Numbered from the stretch's first letter, positions 43,733-52,172 are shown. The stretch is 64,000 nucleotides of DNA from Lachnospiraceae bacterium (GCA_017427415.1 JAFRSU010000038.1:1-64000); one strand, 5' to 3'. Translations and numbers: made by a program. The notes: generated by a model not told the origin, from the sequence alone.

Positions 43733-44799
43733 TTTCTTCCCAGCCTCCTTAAATAACAAGCAAATACCGAAACACATGAACATCCGACAACTATCGCTCC
43801 CGAGTAAAGCAGGGCACTGAGTATGTAATCGCTTTTTCCTTGTACCAGAATCTCGATCAAGGCCCTGTTCTCATGATATATCGGAGAGATATTTTTTAAG
43901 CTTTGCGACATAGAGGAAAACATATAGGTTTCAAAGCTGCCGCCAAAGAATCCCCATACCCATACAATACTGAATGTAAGTATGATCGTTAATACCATGC
44001 TGTCCGTTATGGAATAAAGCATGATGCCGAAGGCTGTGGCGGCCATTATCGAAAAGATAACGATCAGTGCCGAAAGGAAGAGGTTTCCCCAATGGACTCC
44101 GAGAACCAGTGATGAAATAACTGCAGACAGTCCTATGCCTACGACCACAGCGGATGCCAAAGAGGCAAATCTTGCAAGATAAAGCTTAAATTCGCTCACT
44201 CCGGAAACGGTAAACTTGTGACGGATCAGGTTTTTCTTTTCATTTGTAAAAAGTGCCGCACCGCAGACTATCGCACACCATCCGAAATAGATGATCTCGA
44301 TTATGCCGTAATAATCGACAGAATCAACCGGCGGTATGAAATCAGCCTTATTTACCGTAATATCGGCTGCTTTGGCCGGGGTTGTCCCTAAGGAAAGTGA
44401 ATTATAAAATATTGAAATGATTCCTTCTGTTATCTTTCCCTGGACCTTATATTCTTCCTGTTCGTATATCGTATATTTATCATCATTAAAATCTATAAAG
44501 CAGGCTATCTTATTTTTACTTACAATATCCTTGATCTCTCCTTCGGGATATTCTGCAAATGTAATTTCATTATTTTCACCCATCTTACTCAGAGCTTCGT
44601 TCATGTACAGCTTTGATCTTTCACCGGACACTCTGTATCCTACCGTAAAGCTTCCGGCATCCTCATATTTCTCCATAAGAGTCGAGAATGCACTCATAAG
44701 AACCGCTGAAACCAGGATCGGAGCAAGTACGAAAGCTAAGATATTTATGCTGCTCCTGGACATCAGCTTTATGTTGTTTTTTATCAGATATCGTATCAT
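43729..44799 (-). CDS. ABC-2 type transporter permease (first of pair)
   Basis: A 356-residue membrane protein with the ABC-2 layout: one N-terminal helix (about 17-38), an extracellular domain (about 40-165) and five helices towards the C-terminus (IIEIIYFGWCAIVCGAALF, FASLASAVVVGIGLSAVISS, ILTFSIVWVWGFFGGSF, SALLYSGAIVVGCSCVSVF). It would form a heterodimer with the next gene product and use the ATPase encoded upstream. A GGAGATGATAAA site precedes the ATG. The 99 bases between the ATPase stop and this start are mostly a repeat B copy. Confidence 0.88.
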   Translation of the reverse strand: MIRYLIKNNIKLMSRSSINILAFVLAPILVSAVLMSAFSTLMEKYEDAGSFTVGYRVSGERSKLYMNEALSKMGENNEITFAEYPEGEIKDIVSKNKIACFIDFNDDKYTIYEQEEYKVQGKITEGIISIFYNSLSLGTTPAKAADITVNKADFIPPVDSVDYYGIIEIIYFGWCAIVCGAALFTNEKKNLIRHKFTVSGVSEFKLYLARFASLASAVVVGIGLSAVISSLVLGVHWGNLFLSALIVIFSIMAATAFGIMLYSITDSMVLTIILTFSIVWVWGFFGGSFETYMFSSMSQSLKNISPIYHENRALIEILVQGKSDYILSALLYSGAIVVGCSCVSVFACYLRRLGRK

Positions 44800-44819
44800 T
44801 TTATCATCTCCTGTATCTA

Positions 44820-44898
44820 CACCTCATCCGCCCTTGAGGGGATATATATCGTCACACGAAGTGTGATGATATATCCCTGGCGAAGGGAAGCTGTCTGA
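44820..44898. repeat. Repeat B copy 5 (inverted orientation) inside the ABC operon
   Basis: CACCTCATCCGCCCTTGAGGGG at one end and CTGGCGAAGGGAAGCTGTCTG at the other; the reverse complement matches the copy at 1839. A central hairpin TATATCGTCACACGAAGTGTGATGATATA is split across these positions. It abuts the ATPase stop codon. Confidence 0.75.
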
Positions 44899-45651
44899 TT
44901 AGTAGTCCCTGAGTTTTTTACCTGTAAGTGTCAGGAATACTTCCTCCAAAGAAATCTTTTCGGTATCCTCAACCACCAGCTTCTTTAACTCTTCGCTGCT
45001 TCCGCACGCTATGATCTTGCCGTTATCCATGATCGCAATCTTGGTACATATAGCCTCGACCTCTTCCATATAGTGGCTGGTATATATGACGGTTGCACCG
45101 TTGCGGTTTGACTCCTTTATCTTATCTAATATGAAATTCCTTGACTGGGGATCGATACCCACCGTCGGTTCATCAAATATCAAAAGATCCGGATGATGTC
45201 CTATAGCGCATGCTATATTAAGTCGCCTCTTCATACCGCCCGAAAAGTTCTTGGCGTAATCATTCTTTCTCTCGCTTAACCCTACATATTCTAAGGACTC
45301 CTCTATAGCCTTCTTTAAGTCATTTCCTTTTATACCGTAGAGAGAGGTAAAGAGCTCAACATTTTCCCATGCCTTTAAGTTCCCATGGATGGCCAGCTCC
45401 TGAGGGATGTATCCGACTTTATGTAAAAGCTCTTTTCTGTTTTTCTTAAAATCCTTTCCCATGAATTCTATGCTTCCGAGTGTAGGTCTTACTATATCGC
45501 ATATCATGTTCATGGTAGTGCTCTTGCCTGCACCGTTCGGTCCTAAGAGTCCGAATATCTCGCCCTTCTTTATTTCGATATTAAGGTTATCTACTACTAC
45601 CTTGTTGTCGTACTTCTTTGTAAGATCGATTGTCTTAAGTATTGTATCCAT
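44899..45651 (-). CDS. ABC transporter ATP-binding protein
   Basis: A 250-residue ATPase driving the two permeases downstream. Walker A GPNGAGKST at 37-45, Q-loop in YIPQEL, signature NFSGGMKRR near 140, Walker B LLIFDEPTVGID, and the H-loop (YTSHYMEE). The start at 45651 follows GGGAACACA. A longer reading from 45678 begins within repeat C and is rejected. With the permeases, kinase and regulator it forms a five-gene export/sensing operon, an arrangement often seen for peptide or antimicrobial efflux; the substrate is unknown. Confidence 0.93.
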   Translation of the reverse strand: MDTILKTIDLTKKYDNKVVVDNLNIEIKKGEIFGLLGPNGAGKSTTMNMICDIVRPTLGSIEFMGKDFKKNRKELLHKVGYIPQELAIHGNLKAWENVELFTSLYGIKGNDLKKAIEESLEYVGLSERKNDYAKNFSGGMKRRLNIACAIGHHPDLLIFDEPTVGIDPQSRNFILDKIKESNRNGATVIYTSHYMEEVEAICTKIAIMDNGKIIACGSSEELKKLVVEDTEKISLEEVFLTLTGKKLRDY

Positions 45652-45671
45652 TGTGTTCCCTTTCTTGTTCT

Positions 45672-45698
45672 GTGACAAGGGGACGGTTCTCCTGTCAC
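45672..45698. repeat. Repeat C copy 2 (27 bp)
   Basis: Identical to the copy at 36135 and in the same orientation. It lies in the leader of the ABC ATPase gene. Confidence 0.85.
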
Positions 45699-45727
45699 AT
45701 GTTTTCGTTCTTGTGATGGTATCACTA

Positions 45728-45746
45728 TATCACCTTGTTACAAGTG
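45728..45746. promoter_or_regulatory. Candidate operator palindrome upstream of the ABC exporter operon
   Basis: The plus strand reads CACCTTGTTACAAGTG, an imperfect palindrome with a TTGTTACAA core; TCACTA/TAGTGA sequences flank it. No clear sigma-A hexamer pair was identified here, so its role is only suggested by position about 80 bases upstream of the ATPase start. Confidence 0.3.
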
Positions 45747-45799
45747 TTGGTAGTGAAAAAAGATACATCTTTGATATGACTTTAGTCACATTAAAAAAA

Positions 45800-45825
45800 C
45801 TCCGTCCCACCAAAGCGGGACGGAG
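45800..45825 (-). terminator. Terminator of the PH-like protein gene
   Basis: CTCCGTCCC and GGGACGGAG form a perfect 9-bp stem with an 8-base loop; on the minus strand seven T's follow. It lies about 80 bases past the 45906 stop. Confidence 0.9.
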
Positions 45826-45905
45826 CAGAGTAACTGTGATTAAAAACTTTAAGGAACCTAAACCGTTTTTTGCACTATATATTTTTCTCTTCGAATAATT
45901 TTTAT

Positions 45906-46310
45906 CTACTGTTCAATTTTCCTTGAGAAATCATTTATAAAATTTTCTATGGTCAATGGTGAAACACGTAATATAGTTTCATTTCTTTTATTGAAAATTT
46001 CAATCTGATTTTCTCCTGGTGCCGCAAAACTCAGTTTACAGTTACTGACTCTTTTGAATGTTCCAACTATTTCAAGAGATACTTTTTTCTTAAAACACCA
46101 AAAGTAGATTATTAGATAATTATCATCTATTTTATATTTTATAGACAATACACTTATCATCCATATCAGAGCCATAAAAAAACCGATAATTAAATAGACA
46201 AAGCTCATTTTTTCTTCATATTTAGATATAAATAACACCAAAAATGAACCCAAAAAATATCCCATTGGCATAAATAAAAATAACTTGCTATATTGAGCTT
46301 TATATAACAA
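45906..46310 (-). CDS. Membrane protein with PH-like (bPH_4/SunI-type) domain
   Basis: A 134-residue protein. Two membrane helices near 10-28 and 37-56 are followed by a C-terminal PH-like domain (about 60-134) whose ending ILRVSPLTIENFINDFSRK resembles the bPH_4 family, which includes the bacteriocin-immunity protein SunI. The match is by pattern, so function is open. Codon use is A/T-rich relative to neighbours. It has its own terminator. Confidence 0.6.
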   Translation of the reverse strand: MLYKAQYSKLFLFMPMGYFLGSFLVLFISKYEEKMSFVYLIIGFFMALIWMISVLSIKYKIDDNYLIIYFWCFKKKVSLEIVGTFKRVSNCKLSFAAPGENQIEIFNKRNETILRVSPLTIENFINDFSRKIEQ

Positions 46311-46441
46311 TATAATTCACCACCGTTTACATAACGAAAAACTTTTAAATATAACTAATCATCCACCCTTTGATGTGTTTATGGTGCAGGAAAGAATTAT
46401 CCAACACATCCACCAAACGGGAGCCGTCCTCTCTGATTGAT

Positions 46442-47929
46442 TTACGCTCTGGCTCTGTTAGCTATAGCTTTAATGATGCATGTGATGATAAGTAAGAGCA
46501 GACCGGCACCGAATGCGATACCGCCGACTATCATCATCATATCCGCCATAGGAAGTCCGAGTACCTTAAGTACATTGGAGTCAGGAATATCAAGGATGAA
46601 CTTAAATGCTATAGCAGCTCCGGCAGTAATAGCCCCTGCGATCATAGCCGAGATACTTACACCCTTACCTGTAAGTGACTCATACCCGATATTACCTAAA
46701 AGCATCAGGATGATGAACAATGCCGCAAGTCCGGGAGCAATCCATTTTAAGACAGGTATCAGCTTTACAAACCTTGATATATCAAAATCCATACCGGTCT
46801 CTTCAGCGATGAAATCCATGTCGATCTTATCGGTGCCCAGTGTATCAAATACGTCGTCGAGCTGATCTCCGTACTTCTCTCCGAAGTTATCGATATCTTC
46901 CATGGTGATATCCGCAAAATCACCGCCTAAGTTCTTTACATCCTTATAGATGGTCTTCTTATTCTTCTTAACATAATCAAGGATGGTCTTTTTCGATATA
47001 CCTTCGGGTTCCTCTCCGCTAAGTACCGACTCTGCCATATCTGCAAGATTGTCGCTTATGAACTTCTTGACCGTGGGAGTATCCATGATCTCTTCCAATT
47101 GTTCGGAAGTAATATCAAATTCCTTTGAGATATTGATATCCGCTTTATCCTCGATCACCTCTACCAGGTTTAATTCTTCGCCGTCAGAATCGAGTACCAT
47201 CCGGGACAGATCGGTCTCATTTAATGCATCACCTATATTATCCTTGTTGATAGTCTTTAGTGCAGAGTATTCAACTATACATACGGTAAAGAATATGATA
47301 AGGAACAGACTTAAGAAAATGGTAAGTATCACCCTGCCTGCTCCGGCCTTTTTCTTGGGAGGCTTTGGCTGTTTAGGATGTGCCTGTACAGCTTGTGCGG
47401 GTTGAACTGCCTGAGTGGGTTGAACTGCTTGGGGATTACCGGAATAGTAGCCCTGTTGGGGAGGTGTCTGCTGGTACTGCTGAGCCTGCCCGGGCTGCTG
47501 TGTATACTGGCCTTGCTGCTGAGCATACTGGTACTGACCCTGCTGAGGTGCATACTGCTGTGCCGGCTGCGGGGATACAGCTTCTGCTGCACTTGCATTT
47601 TGCTGCGATACCAGTTCTGCCGCTACTGCTGCCACCGCTGCCGCTCCTGCTGCCACTTCTTCTGCTTTTATTTCGGTCTCGGCGGTTACTGTCTCAGCGG
47701 TATTTTCTGCAGTCTCAACCGCATCCTGTACTACTTCTGATGCAGCTTCTGCAACTACATCTTCCACTGCAGGCGCTGCTTCCTGCACGGTCTCTTCCAC
47801 AGCCTCTGCCACATTTTCTGCTGCATTTTCAACCGCTTCCGCAGCTGCCGGTGCCTTTAACGGACTTCCGCATTCCCTGCAGAAATTACTATTGTCATTG
47901 TTTTGAGCACCACAATTACGACAAAACAT
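46442..47929 (-). CDS. Zinc-ribbon protein with Ala/Glu and Pro/Gln-rich linkers and membrane helices
   Basis: A 495-residue protein. The N-terminal zinc ribbon has Cys3, Cys6, Cys17 and Cys20. Residues 25-110 are Ala/Glu/Val-rich and probably helical; 115-190 are Pro/Gln/Tyr-rich, with repeated QYAPQQGQYQ and VQPTQAVQPAQ patterns. A basic stretch (PKQPKPPKKKAGAGR) leads to a membrane helix near 200-220, an acidic extracytoplasmic region (about 225-390), and three C-terminal helices. The architecture suggests a cytoplasmic sensor head tethered to the membrane. No family function is recognised. Confidence 0.7.
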   Translation of the reverse strand: MFCRNCGAQNNDNSNFCRECGSPLKAPAAAEAVENAAENVAEAVEETVQEAAPAVEDVVAEAASEVVQDAVETAENTAETVTAETEIKAEEVAAGAAAVAAVAAELVSQQNASAAEAVSPQPAQQYAPQQGQYQYAQQQGQYTQQPGQAQQYQQTPPQQGYYSGNPQAVQPTQAVQPAQAVQAHPKQPKPPKKKAGAGRVILTIFLSLFLIIFFTVCIVEYSALKTINKDNIGDALNETDLSRMVLDSDGEELNLVEVIEDKADINISKEFDITSEQLEEIMDTPTVKKFISDNLADMAESVLSGEEPEGISKKTILDYVKKNKKTIYKDVKNLGGDFADITMEDIDNFGEKYGDQLDDVFDTLGTDKIDMDFIAEETGMDFDISRFVKLIPVLKWIAPGLAALFIILMLLGNIGYESLTGKGVSISAMIAGAITAGAAIAFKFILDIPDSNVLKVLGLPMADMMMIVGGIAFGAGLLLLIITCIIKAIANRARA

Positions 47930-47998
47930 AACTACACCCCTTTCTATGTATCAAACTTGTTTTCCGTATCATTGTCTGACTTCTGTCAAGATATTTTA

Positions 47999-48027
47999 AT
48001 TTTAGTCTTTGTTAAGTATATAGTCAA
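47999..48027 (-). promoter_or_regulatory. Promoter of the zinc-ribbon membrane-protein gene
   Basis: On the minus strand TTGACT (48022-48027) and TAAAAT (47999-48004) with a 17-base spacer, about 70 bases upstream of the ATG at 47929. Confidence 0.55.
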
Positions 48028-48056
48028 TACAAAATTTCACTCTGTTTTCGTTATTA

Positions 48057-49088
48057 TCAACTCTCGCCGTCACTTGCTTTTGGAGGCTTGTTTACTCTTA
48101 GCACATCCGAACCACTGCATGGAATAAATATGTCAAGTTCTCTCATATTCTTAATCCATTCAATACTTCCGTAATCAGCCAGATGATCATTGTCCATAGA
48201 TGCTCCCCAATCATTCATTGCAAGAACCATACAATATAAAATCCGCTTTGTTTCACGCGTACTTTTTCCTTCAGAATTGTTATCGGCATATATTCTGTCA
48301 TATTCATTATACATAGTGATCGTACTGCCACCCATTGCACCATTCATATACTTTATTGCCTGATCCTGCTCCATATTTTTTACATTCTGGTAATACTCTA
48401 TGTAGCTTCCATTATATTCATCCATAATCTTATCGGCTTCGCTTCCGTACTTTTCCGTTAATTCTGAAACAGGCACAAGTTTACCGTCTTTAAATACCGC
48501 TAATCTGCGAGGAGCGGATCCCCCATAATAAATACTGTTTTCATCATCAAGATATGACTCGATCTTTGAAAAATTACCATTCCATCCGTCAAGCAGTGAC
48601 AGTCGCGAAATACGAGCTGAAAAATTCAAATTATTATTAAAACCGAACATCATACATCCCGGAACACTTTCATCTTTTTGTCCCGGTCCTTTTTTAAATG
48701 CATTGACAAAGAAGTAAACGTCCTTATCATCTCTTATTTCAAGTGATGTCTTATCCGACTGATATATATTGCCGTTCTCATCCGCCTCAAGTGCAAAATT
48801 TCTTATTGCATGGAGCACACATCCGTCATGATCACATACCTGTTTTATTATACTTCCTATATCATCTTTAAGATTCAGCTCCACATCCCCATCAAGTGTA
48901 ACTGAAAGTCCACCATTATCCGTTTTTTCTTCTTTCCCGGATTTATCTTCATTCTCGGATTTTTCATCTTTGTCACGGTCTCTTCTGCTTGATTTGTCTT
49001 TTGAACCGTCTTTAGAACAAGCTGTGGCAAACACCATGGAAAGAACCATAATAATAACCGTAATTCTTTTTAATACTTTTTTCATCAT
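48057..49088 (-). CDS. Lipoprotein of unknown function
   Basis: A 343-residue predicted lipoprotein: signal MKKVLKRITVIIMVLSMVF, lipobox FATAC with Cys near 24. A highly charged Lys/Asp/Glu linker spans about 25-60, followed by a mixed alpha/beta domain to the end. The mature domain has no recognised family. It sits downstream of a truncated P-loop gene and has no clear partner. Confidence 0.7.
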   Translation of the reverse strand: MMKKVLKRITVIIMVLSMVFATACSKDGSKDKSSRRDRDKDEKSENEDKSGKEEKTDNGGLSVTLDGDVELNLKDDIGSIIKQVCDHDGCVLHAIRNFALEADENGNIYQSDKTSLEIRDDKDVYFFVNAFKKGPGQKDESVPGCMMFGFNNNLNFSARISRLSLLDGWNGNFSKIESYLDDENSIYYGGSAPRRLAVFKDGKLVPVSELTEKYGSEADKIMDEYNGSYIEYYQNVKNMEQDQAIKYMNGAMGGSTITMYNEYDRIYADNNSEGKSTRETKRILYCMVLAMNDWGASMDNDHLADYGSIEWIKNMRELDIFIPCSGSDVLRVNKPPKASDGES

Positions 49089-49104
49089 AACATCTCTCCC
49101 TATA

Positions 49105-49200
49105 TCAAAGCTTGGGCTGTCGCATATTTAGCAAATCTCCCACTTTCCCTGAACCTCTTAGTCCCGTCATGAGATATACATTTGTTGACGGATTATCCAT
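49105..49200 (-). pseudogene. Remnant of a P-loop (AAA-type) ATPase, 31 codons
   Basis: Minus-strand ATG at 49200 with a very strong AAGGAGG ribosome site and a promoter-like pair upstream. The translation begins MDNPSTNVYLMTGLRGSGKV and stops after 31 codons. The GLRGSGK segment at 14-20 is a Walker A loop in the setting typical of the N-terminus of archaeal-type or MCM/ORC-like AAA ATPases, which continue for about 350 residues. Here the frame diverges right after the lysine (Val replaces Ser/Thr) and ends. It looks like the start of such a gene with the rest deleted. Confidence 0.5.
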
Positions 49201-49239
49201 AAGTCCTCCTTTTGACATGTCATCTATAACTTTTATATT

Positions 49240-49268
49240 ATTCTATAACTTTCTATAACTTTTATCAA
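49240..49268 (-). promoter_or_regulatory. Promoter-like pair upstream of the P-loop remnant
   Basis: On the minus strand TTGATA (49263-49268) and TAGAAT (49240-49245) with 17 bases between. The region contains three copies of TCTATAACTTT (49223-49262). Confidence 0.4.
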
Positions 49269-49275
49269 CAAAAAA

Positions 49276-49298
49276 GAGCTGTGTTTTAAACACAGCCC
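49276..49298 (-). terminator. Terminator of the rnf operon
   Basis: Minus-strand GGGCTGTGTTT pairs with AAACACAGCTC and is followed by TTTTTTG. It lies seven bases past the rnfB stop. Confidence 0.9.
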
Positions 49299-49304
49299 TG
49301 ATCT

Positions 49305-50108
49305 TTATCTTACGATTATTATCTTTCTCGGACACTTCTCGGCACACTTGCCACAGCCTACGCACTTCTCGTAGTCGATATGTGCAAGATTGTTCTCTAC
49401 AGTGATAGCTCCTGCCTCACACTGCTTAGCGCAGATACCGCAGCCGATACATCCTGCAGTACAATATGCTCTTGTATCCTTACCCTTATCCTTTGAGTTA
49501 CAGCCTACCGCATACTTTGATGTAACGGGACGGAGCTCTATCACGTGATTAGGACAGGTTTTGATACATACGCCGCAGCCGGTACATTTATCGGTATCTA
49601 CTGCTGCTATGCCGTTTACGATATGGATGGCATCAAACTTACATACGCTTACACAGCTTCCGTAGCCCATACAGCCGTATATACAGTCCTTCTCGCCATG
49701 TCCGGGGATAAGTGCCAGCTTACGACAGTCAGCTATACCCTGATATCTGTACTTAAAAGTTACCTTGTCACAGGTGCCGCTGCACTTTACATATGCGGCC
49801 ATCTTAACTGACTCTGTCGCTTCCGTACCCATGATGGCAGCTATGTCTGCATGGCGTCCGCCGGGACACTGGTTGATGGCAGCATCGCCCTTTACTATAG
49901 CCTCCGCACACGCATCACAGCCTGCGAAACCGCATCCGCCGCAATTGCTTCCGGGAAGGCATTCCCTGACTAAAGCCACTCTTTCATCTGTTTCTACAGC
50001 GAACTTTTTAGCGGCGATACCGAGCAGGAGACCTATGATAAGGCCTACAGCACCTACAACTCCGCCGGCGATAAGTACACCTTTTATGCTAAATGCAAGA
50101 AATATCAT
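49305..50108 (-). CDS. rnfB: Rnf complex subunit RnfB (ferredoxin-type)
   Basis: Iron-sulfur subunit that takes electrons from reduced ferredoxin in the Rnf complex. One N-terminal membrane anchor (about 8-32), then a 4Fe-4S domain of the CxGCGFxGC type (NCGGCGFAGCDAC near 55-67). After this come several ferredoxin motifs: CIYGCMGYGSC, CTGCGVCIKTCP, CIGCGICAKQC and CVGCGKCAEKCP. Length 267 fits Clostridial RnfB. It is the last gene of rnfCDGEAB and follows rnfA by 13 bases. Confidence 0.96.
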   Translation of the reverse strand: MIFLAFSIKGVLIAGGVVGAVGLIIGLLLGIAAKKFAVETDERVALVRECLPGSNCGGCGFAGCDACAEAIVKGDAAINQCPGGRHADIAAIMGTEATESVKMAAYVKCSGTCDKVTFKYRYQGIADCRKLALIPGHGEKDCIYGCMGYGSCVSVCKFDAIHIVNGIAAVDTDKCTGCGVCIKTCPNHVIELRPVTSKYAVGCNSKDKGKDTRAYCTAGCIGCGICAKQCEAGAITVENNLAHIDYEKCVGCGKCAEKCPRKIIIVR

Positions 50109-50121
50109 ATCAGTTTCCTCC

Positions 50122-50697
50122 TTAGATGAGTCCTGCGAAGCCGCAGAATGCTATAGCCATAAGACCTGCGGTGATAAGCAGTATGGGAGAACCCTTAAGG
50201 ACATGGGGGATGTCGTTGTTCTCTGTCCTCTCACGGATACCTGACATAAGGACTATGGAGATGCAGAAGCCCACTGAGGTGCCGAATCCGTTTACGATGC
50301 TCTCAAGGAAGTTGTAATTGTTCTGTACGTTAAGGAGTGCCACACCGAGTACGCAGCAGTTGGTGGTGATAAGAGGAAGATACACACCGAGTGCCTTGTA
50401 AAGTGAAGGTATGAACTTCTTTAATATCATTTCAACCAGCTGTACAAGTGCTGCGATAACAGCGATGAACACTATGGTCTTCATATATTCGAGCTCGCAG
50501 GGAACCAGGATAAAGTTATATATCAGGCTGGCTACTGCGGAAGCTACTGTTACTACGAAGATTACGGCACTGCCCATGCCGACTGCTGTCTTGGTCTTTT
50601 TTGATACGCCGAGGAAAGGACAGATACCTAAGAACTGGCTTAATACTACGTTATTTACCAATGCGGTGCTGACTAAGAGGAGTAACATTTCTTTCAT
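50122..50697 (-). CDS. rnfA: Rnf complex membrane subunit RnfA
   Basis: Integral membrane subunit of about six helices (191 residues), homologous to NqrE and paired with RnfE. Its inverted-symmetry half-domains contain the paired motif FLGICPFLGVSKK near 22 and TTNCCVLGVALLN near 109. The Cys residues in these motifs coordinate the shared [2Fe-2S] centre in the membrane. The ATG overlaps the rnfE stop by one base, so translation is coupled. Confidence 0.96.
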   Translation of the reverse strand: MKEMLLLLVSTALVNNVVLSQFLGICPFLGVSKKTKTAVGMGSAVIFVVTVASAVASLIYNFILVPCELEYMKTIVFIAVIAALVQLVEMILKKFIPSLYKALGVYLPLITTNCCVLGVALLNVQNNYNFLESIVNGFGTSVGFCISIVLMSGIRERTENNDIPHVLKGSPILLITAGLMAIAFCGFAGLI

Positions 50698-51503
50698 TAT
50701 CTGTTACCTCCTTCCGAGCCTGTTTTATCTCCCGCTGTCTCGGGGAATGCATTTTTGTTTACAGCCTTAACATCGCCTTTCTTGGCTGCTGCTTCATCAA
50801 GCTTCTGCTCGATCATCATACGGTTCTTGGTGCAGGTCTCGCCTACACACTCGGCACAGTTGCCGCCGCATGCAAGTGTAGAGGTAGCCTGAGGAGCATC
50901 ACCGTTGGTCGCGCTCTTAAGCTTTAACTTGTTCTGTACTGCAGTAAGTATGGCAAGTACGAAGAATGCACCGGGTGCCATAACGAATATCGAGAAAGGC
51001 TCGTATCCGTCAGGAAGTACATGTGCTCCGAATATCGTACCTGCACCTATAAGCTCACGGATAAGTCCGATCACGGTAAGTGAACAGGTAAATCCGAGTC
51101 CCATGCCGATACCGTCAAAGATTGACGGGAGTACGGGATTTTTGCTGGCATATGCCTCTGCACGTCCTAAGATGATACAGTTAACAACGATAAGAGGGAT
51201 ATAGATACCCAGTGATTCGTTAAGTGATGGAAGGAATCCCTTTACAAGTAACTCGACTATGGTAACAAAGGATGCTACGATAACGATAAATGCAGGCATC
51301 CTGACTTTATCGGGTATGATCTTCCTCAAAGCCGATATCATAAGGTTCGACATAACGAGGACCGCGGTAGTGGAAAGTCCCATGCCGAGTCCGTTAAATG
51401 CAGATGTGGTAACTGCCAGAGTAGGACACATACCGAGCATCAGGACAAGAGTGGGATTTTCTTTAACAAGTCCGTTATAAAGACGTTCTGTACATTTATT
51501 CAT
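50697..51503 (-). CDS. rnfE: Rnf complex membrane subunit RnfE with a cysteine-bearing C-terminal extension
   Basis: Membrane partner of RnfA with about six helices in residues 1-195, including MLGMCPTLAVTTSAFNGLG near 22 and VVNCIILGRAEAYAS near 103, the paired cluster-binding segments. The family usually ends near 200-230; this protein has 268. The extra tail contains four cysteines at 212, 216, 219 and 224 (CGGNCAECVGETC) followed by a charged helix-forming region. These could bind a metal or cluster on the cytoplasmic face. It starts 18 bases after rnfG. Confidence 0.95.
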   Translation of the reverse strand: MNKCTERLYNGLVKENPTLVLMLGMCPTLAVTTSAFNGLGMGLSTTAVLVMSNLMISALRKIIPDKVRMPAFIVIVASFVTIVELLVKGFLPSLNESLGIYIPLIVVNCIILGRAEAYASKNPVLPSIFDGIGMGLGFTCSLTVIGLIRELIGAGTIFGAHVLPDGYEPFSIFVMAPGAFFVLAILTAVQNKLKLKSATNGDAPQATSTLACGGNCAECVGETCTKNRMMIEQKLDEAAAKKGDVKAVNKNAFPETAGDKTGSEGGNR

Positions 51504-51521
51504 CTGAAAATCCTCCTTCCC

Positions 51522-52172
51522 TTAGTCTATCGATGCCGCTACCATGAGTCCTGCATTCAGCATATTGGTGACTGCCGATGTGGTAATGGTGGCACTTGAA
51601 ATAGCATCTATCTCAGTAGTTCCGTTCATGTTGATGTTACGCTTTGTAAGCTTATAGCTTCCGGGCTGAACACCCTTAAACTGGTCCTTGAAATCGCCGT
51701 CCGCTTCCGGGTCGTCGTCCTTAGCCTTCATACCGAGACCGGGAGTCTCGCTGATGCTTAAGAACTCGATACCCTTTAAGGTCTCATCATCGGATACGCC
51801 CATGATGATGGTGATCTGTCCGCCGTAACCCTTTTTAGAGGTAACGGTGATGATGTCGCCTATCTTGTTGCCGTTATCATCAAGGGCTTGAAGCACTTCA
51901 TCTATGGTAATGGTGTCAAATTCTTTATTGTTGTTATTCTGATCGATGAGAGCCTGTGCATCCTCTAAGGTACCCGAAGGTGCTTCCGTCGTTTCCTTCA
52001 TCTCGGCAAATACGCTTTTAGCGGCTTCTGTCTTGGTCTTTGCTTCCGCTTCGGCTATCGGGTCCTTAGTTATCTCATATACGGCACCCAATGCAAAAGC
52101 AGCTATGATGGTGATCACGAAAAGGATTACCGCATCCTTAAGAAGTGTGCTTTTCTGCTTGTTGTCACTCAT
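51522..52172 (-). CDS. rnfG: Rnf complex flavoprotein subunit RnfG
   Basis: Extracytoplasmic subunit of 216 residues with one membrane anchor (about 12-32, AVILFVITIIAAFALGAVYEI) and an FMN-binding domain. The covalent FMN site is the threonine in DAISSATITT near 194-203 (family consensus SGAT; here SSAT). The ATG overlaps the rnfD stop by four bases. Confidence 0.95.
   Translation of the reverse strand: MSDNKQKSTLLKDAVILFVITIIAAFALGAVYEITKDPIAEAEAKTKTEAAKSVFAEMKETTEAPSGTLEDAQALIDQNNNNKEFDTITIDEVLQALDDNGNKIGDIITVTSKKGYGGQITIIMGVSDDETLKGIEFLSISETPGLGMKAKDDDPEADGDFKDQFKGVQPGSYKLTKRNINMNGTTEIDAISSATITTSAVTNMLNAGLMVAASID

Noticed and set aside
46370..46430. GATGTGTT...AACACATC hairpin as a terminator
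   Set aside because: The loop is 23 bases and no T-run follows on either strand, so it was not listed as a terminator.
47380..47931. A long plus-strand open frame opposite the zinc-ribbon protein
   Set aside because: It is the shadow of the Gln/Ala/Pro-rich coding region and reads as low-complexity Leu/Pro-rich sequence without a ribosome site.
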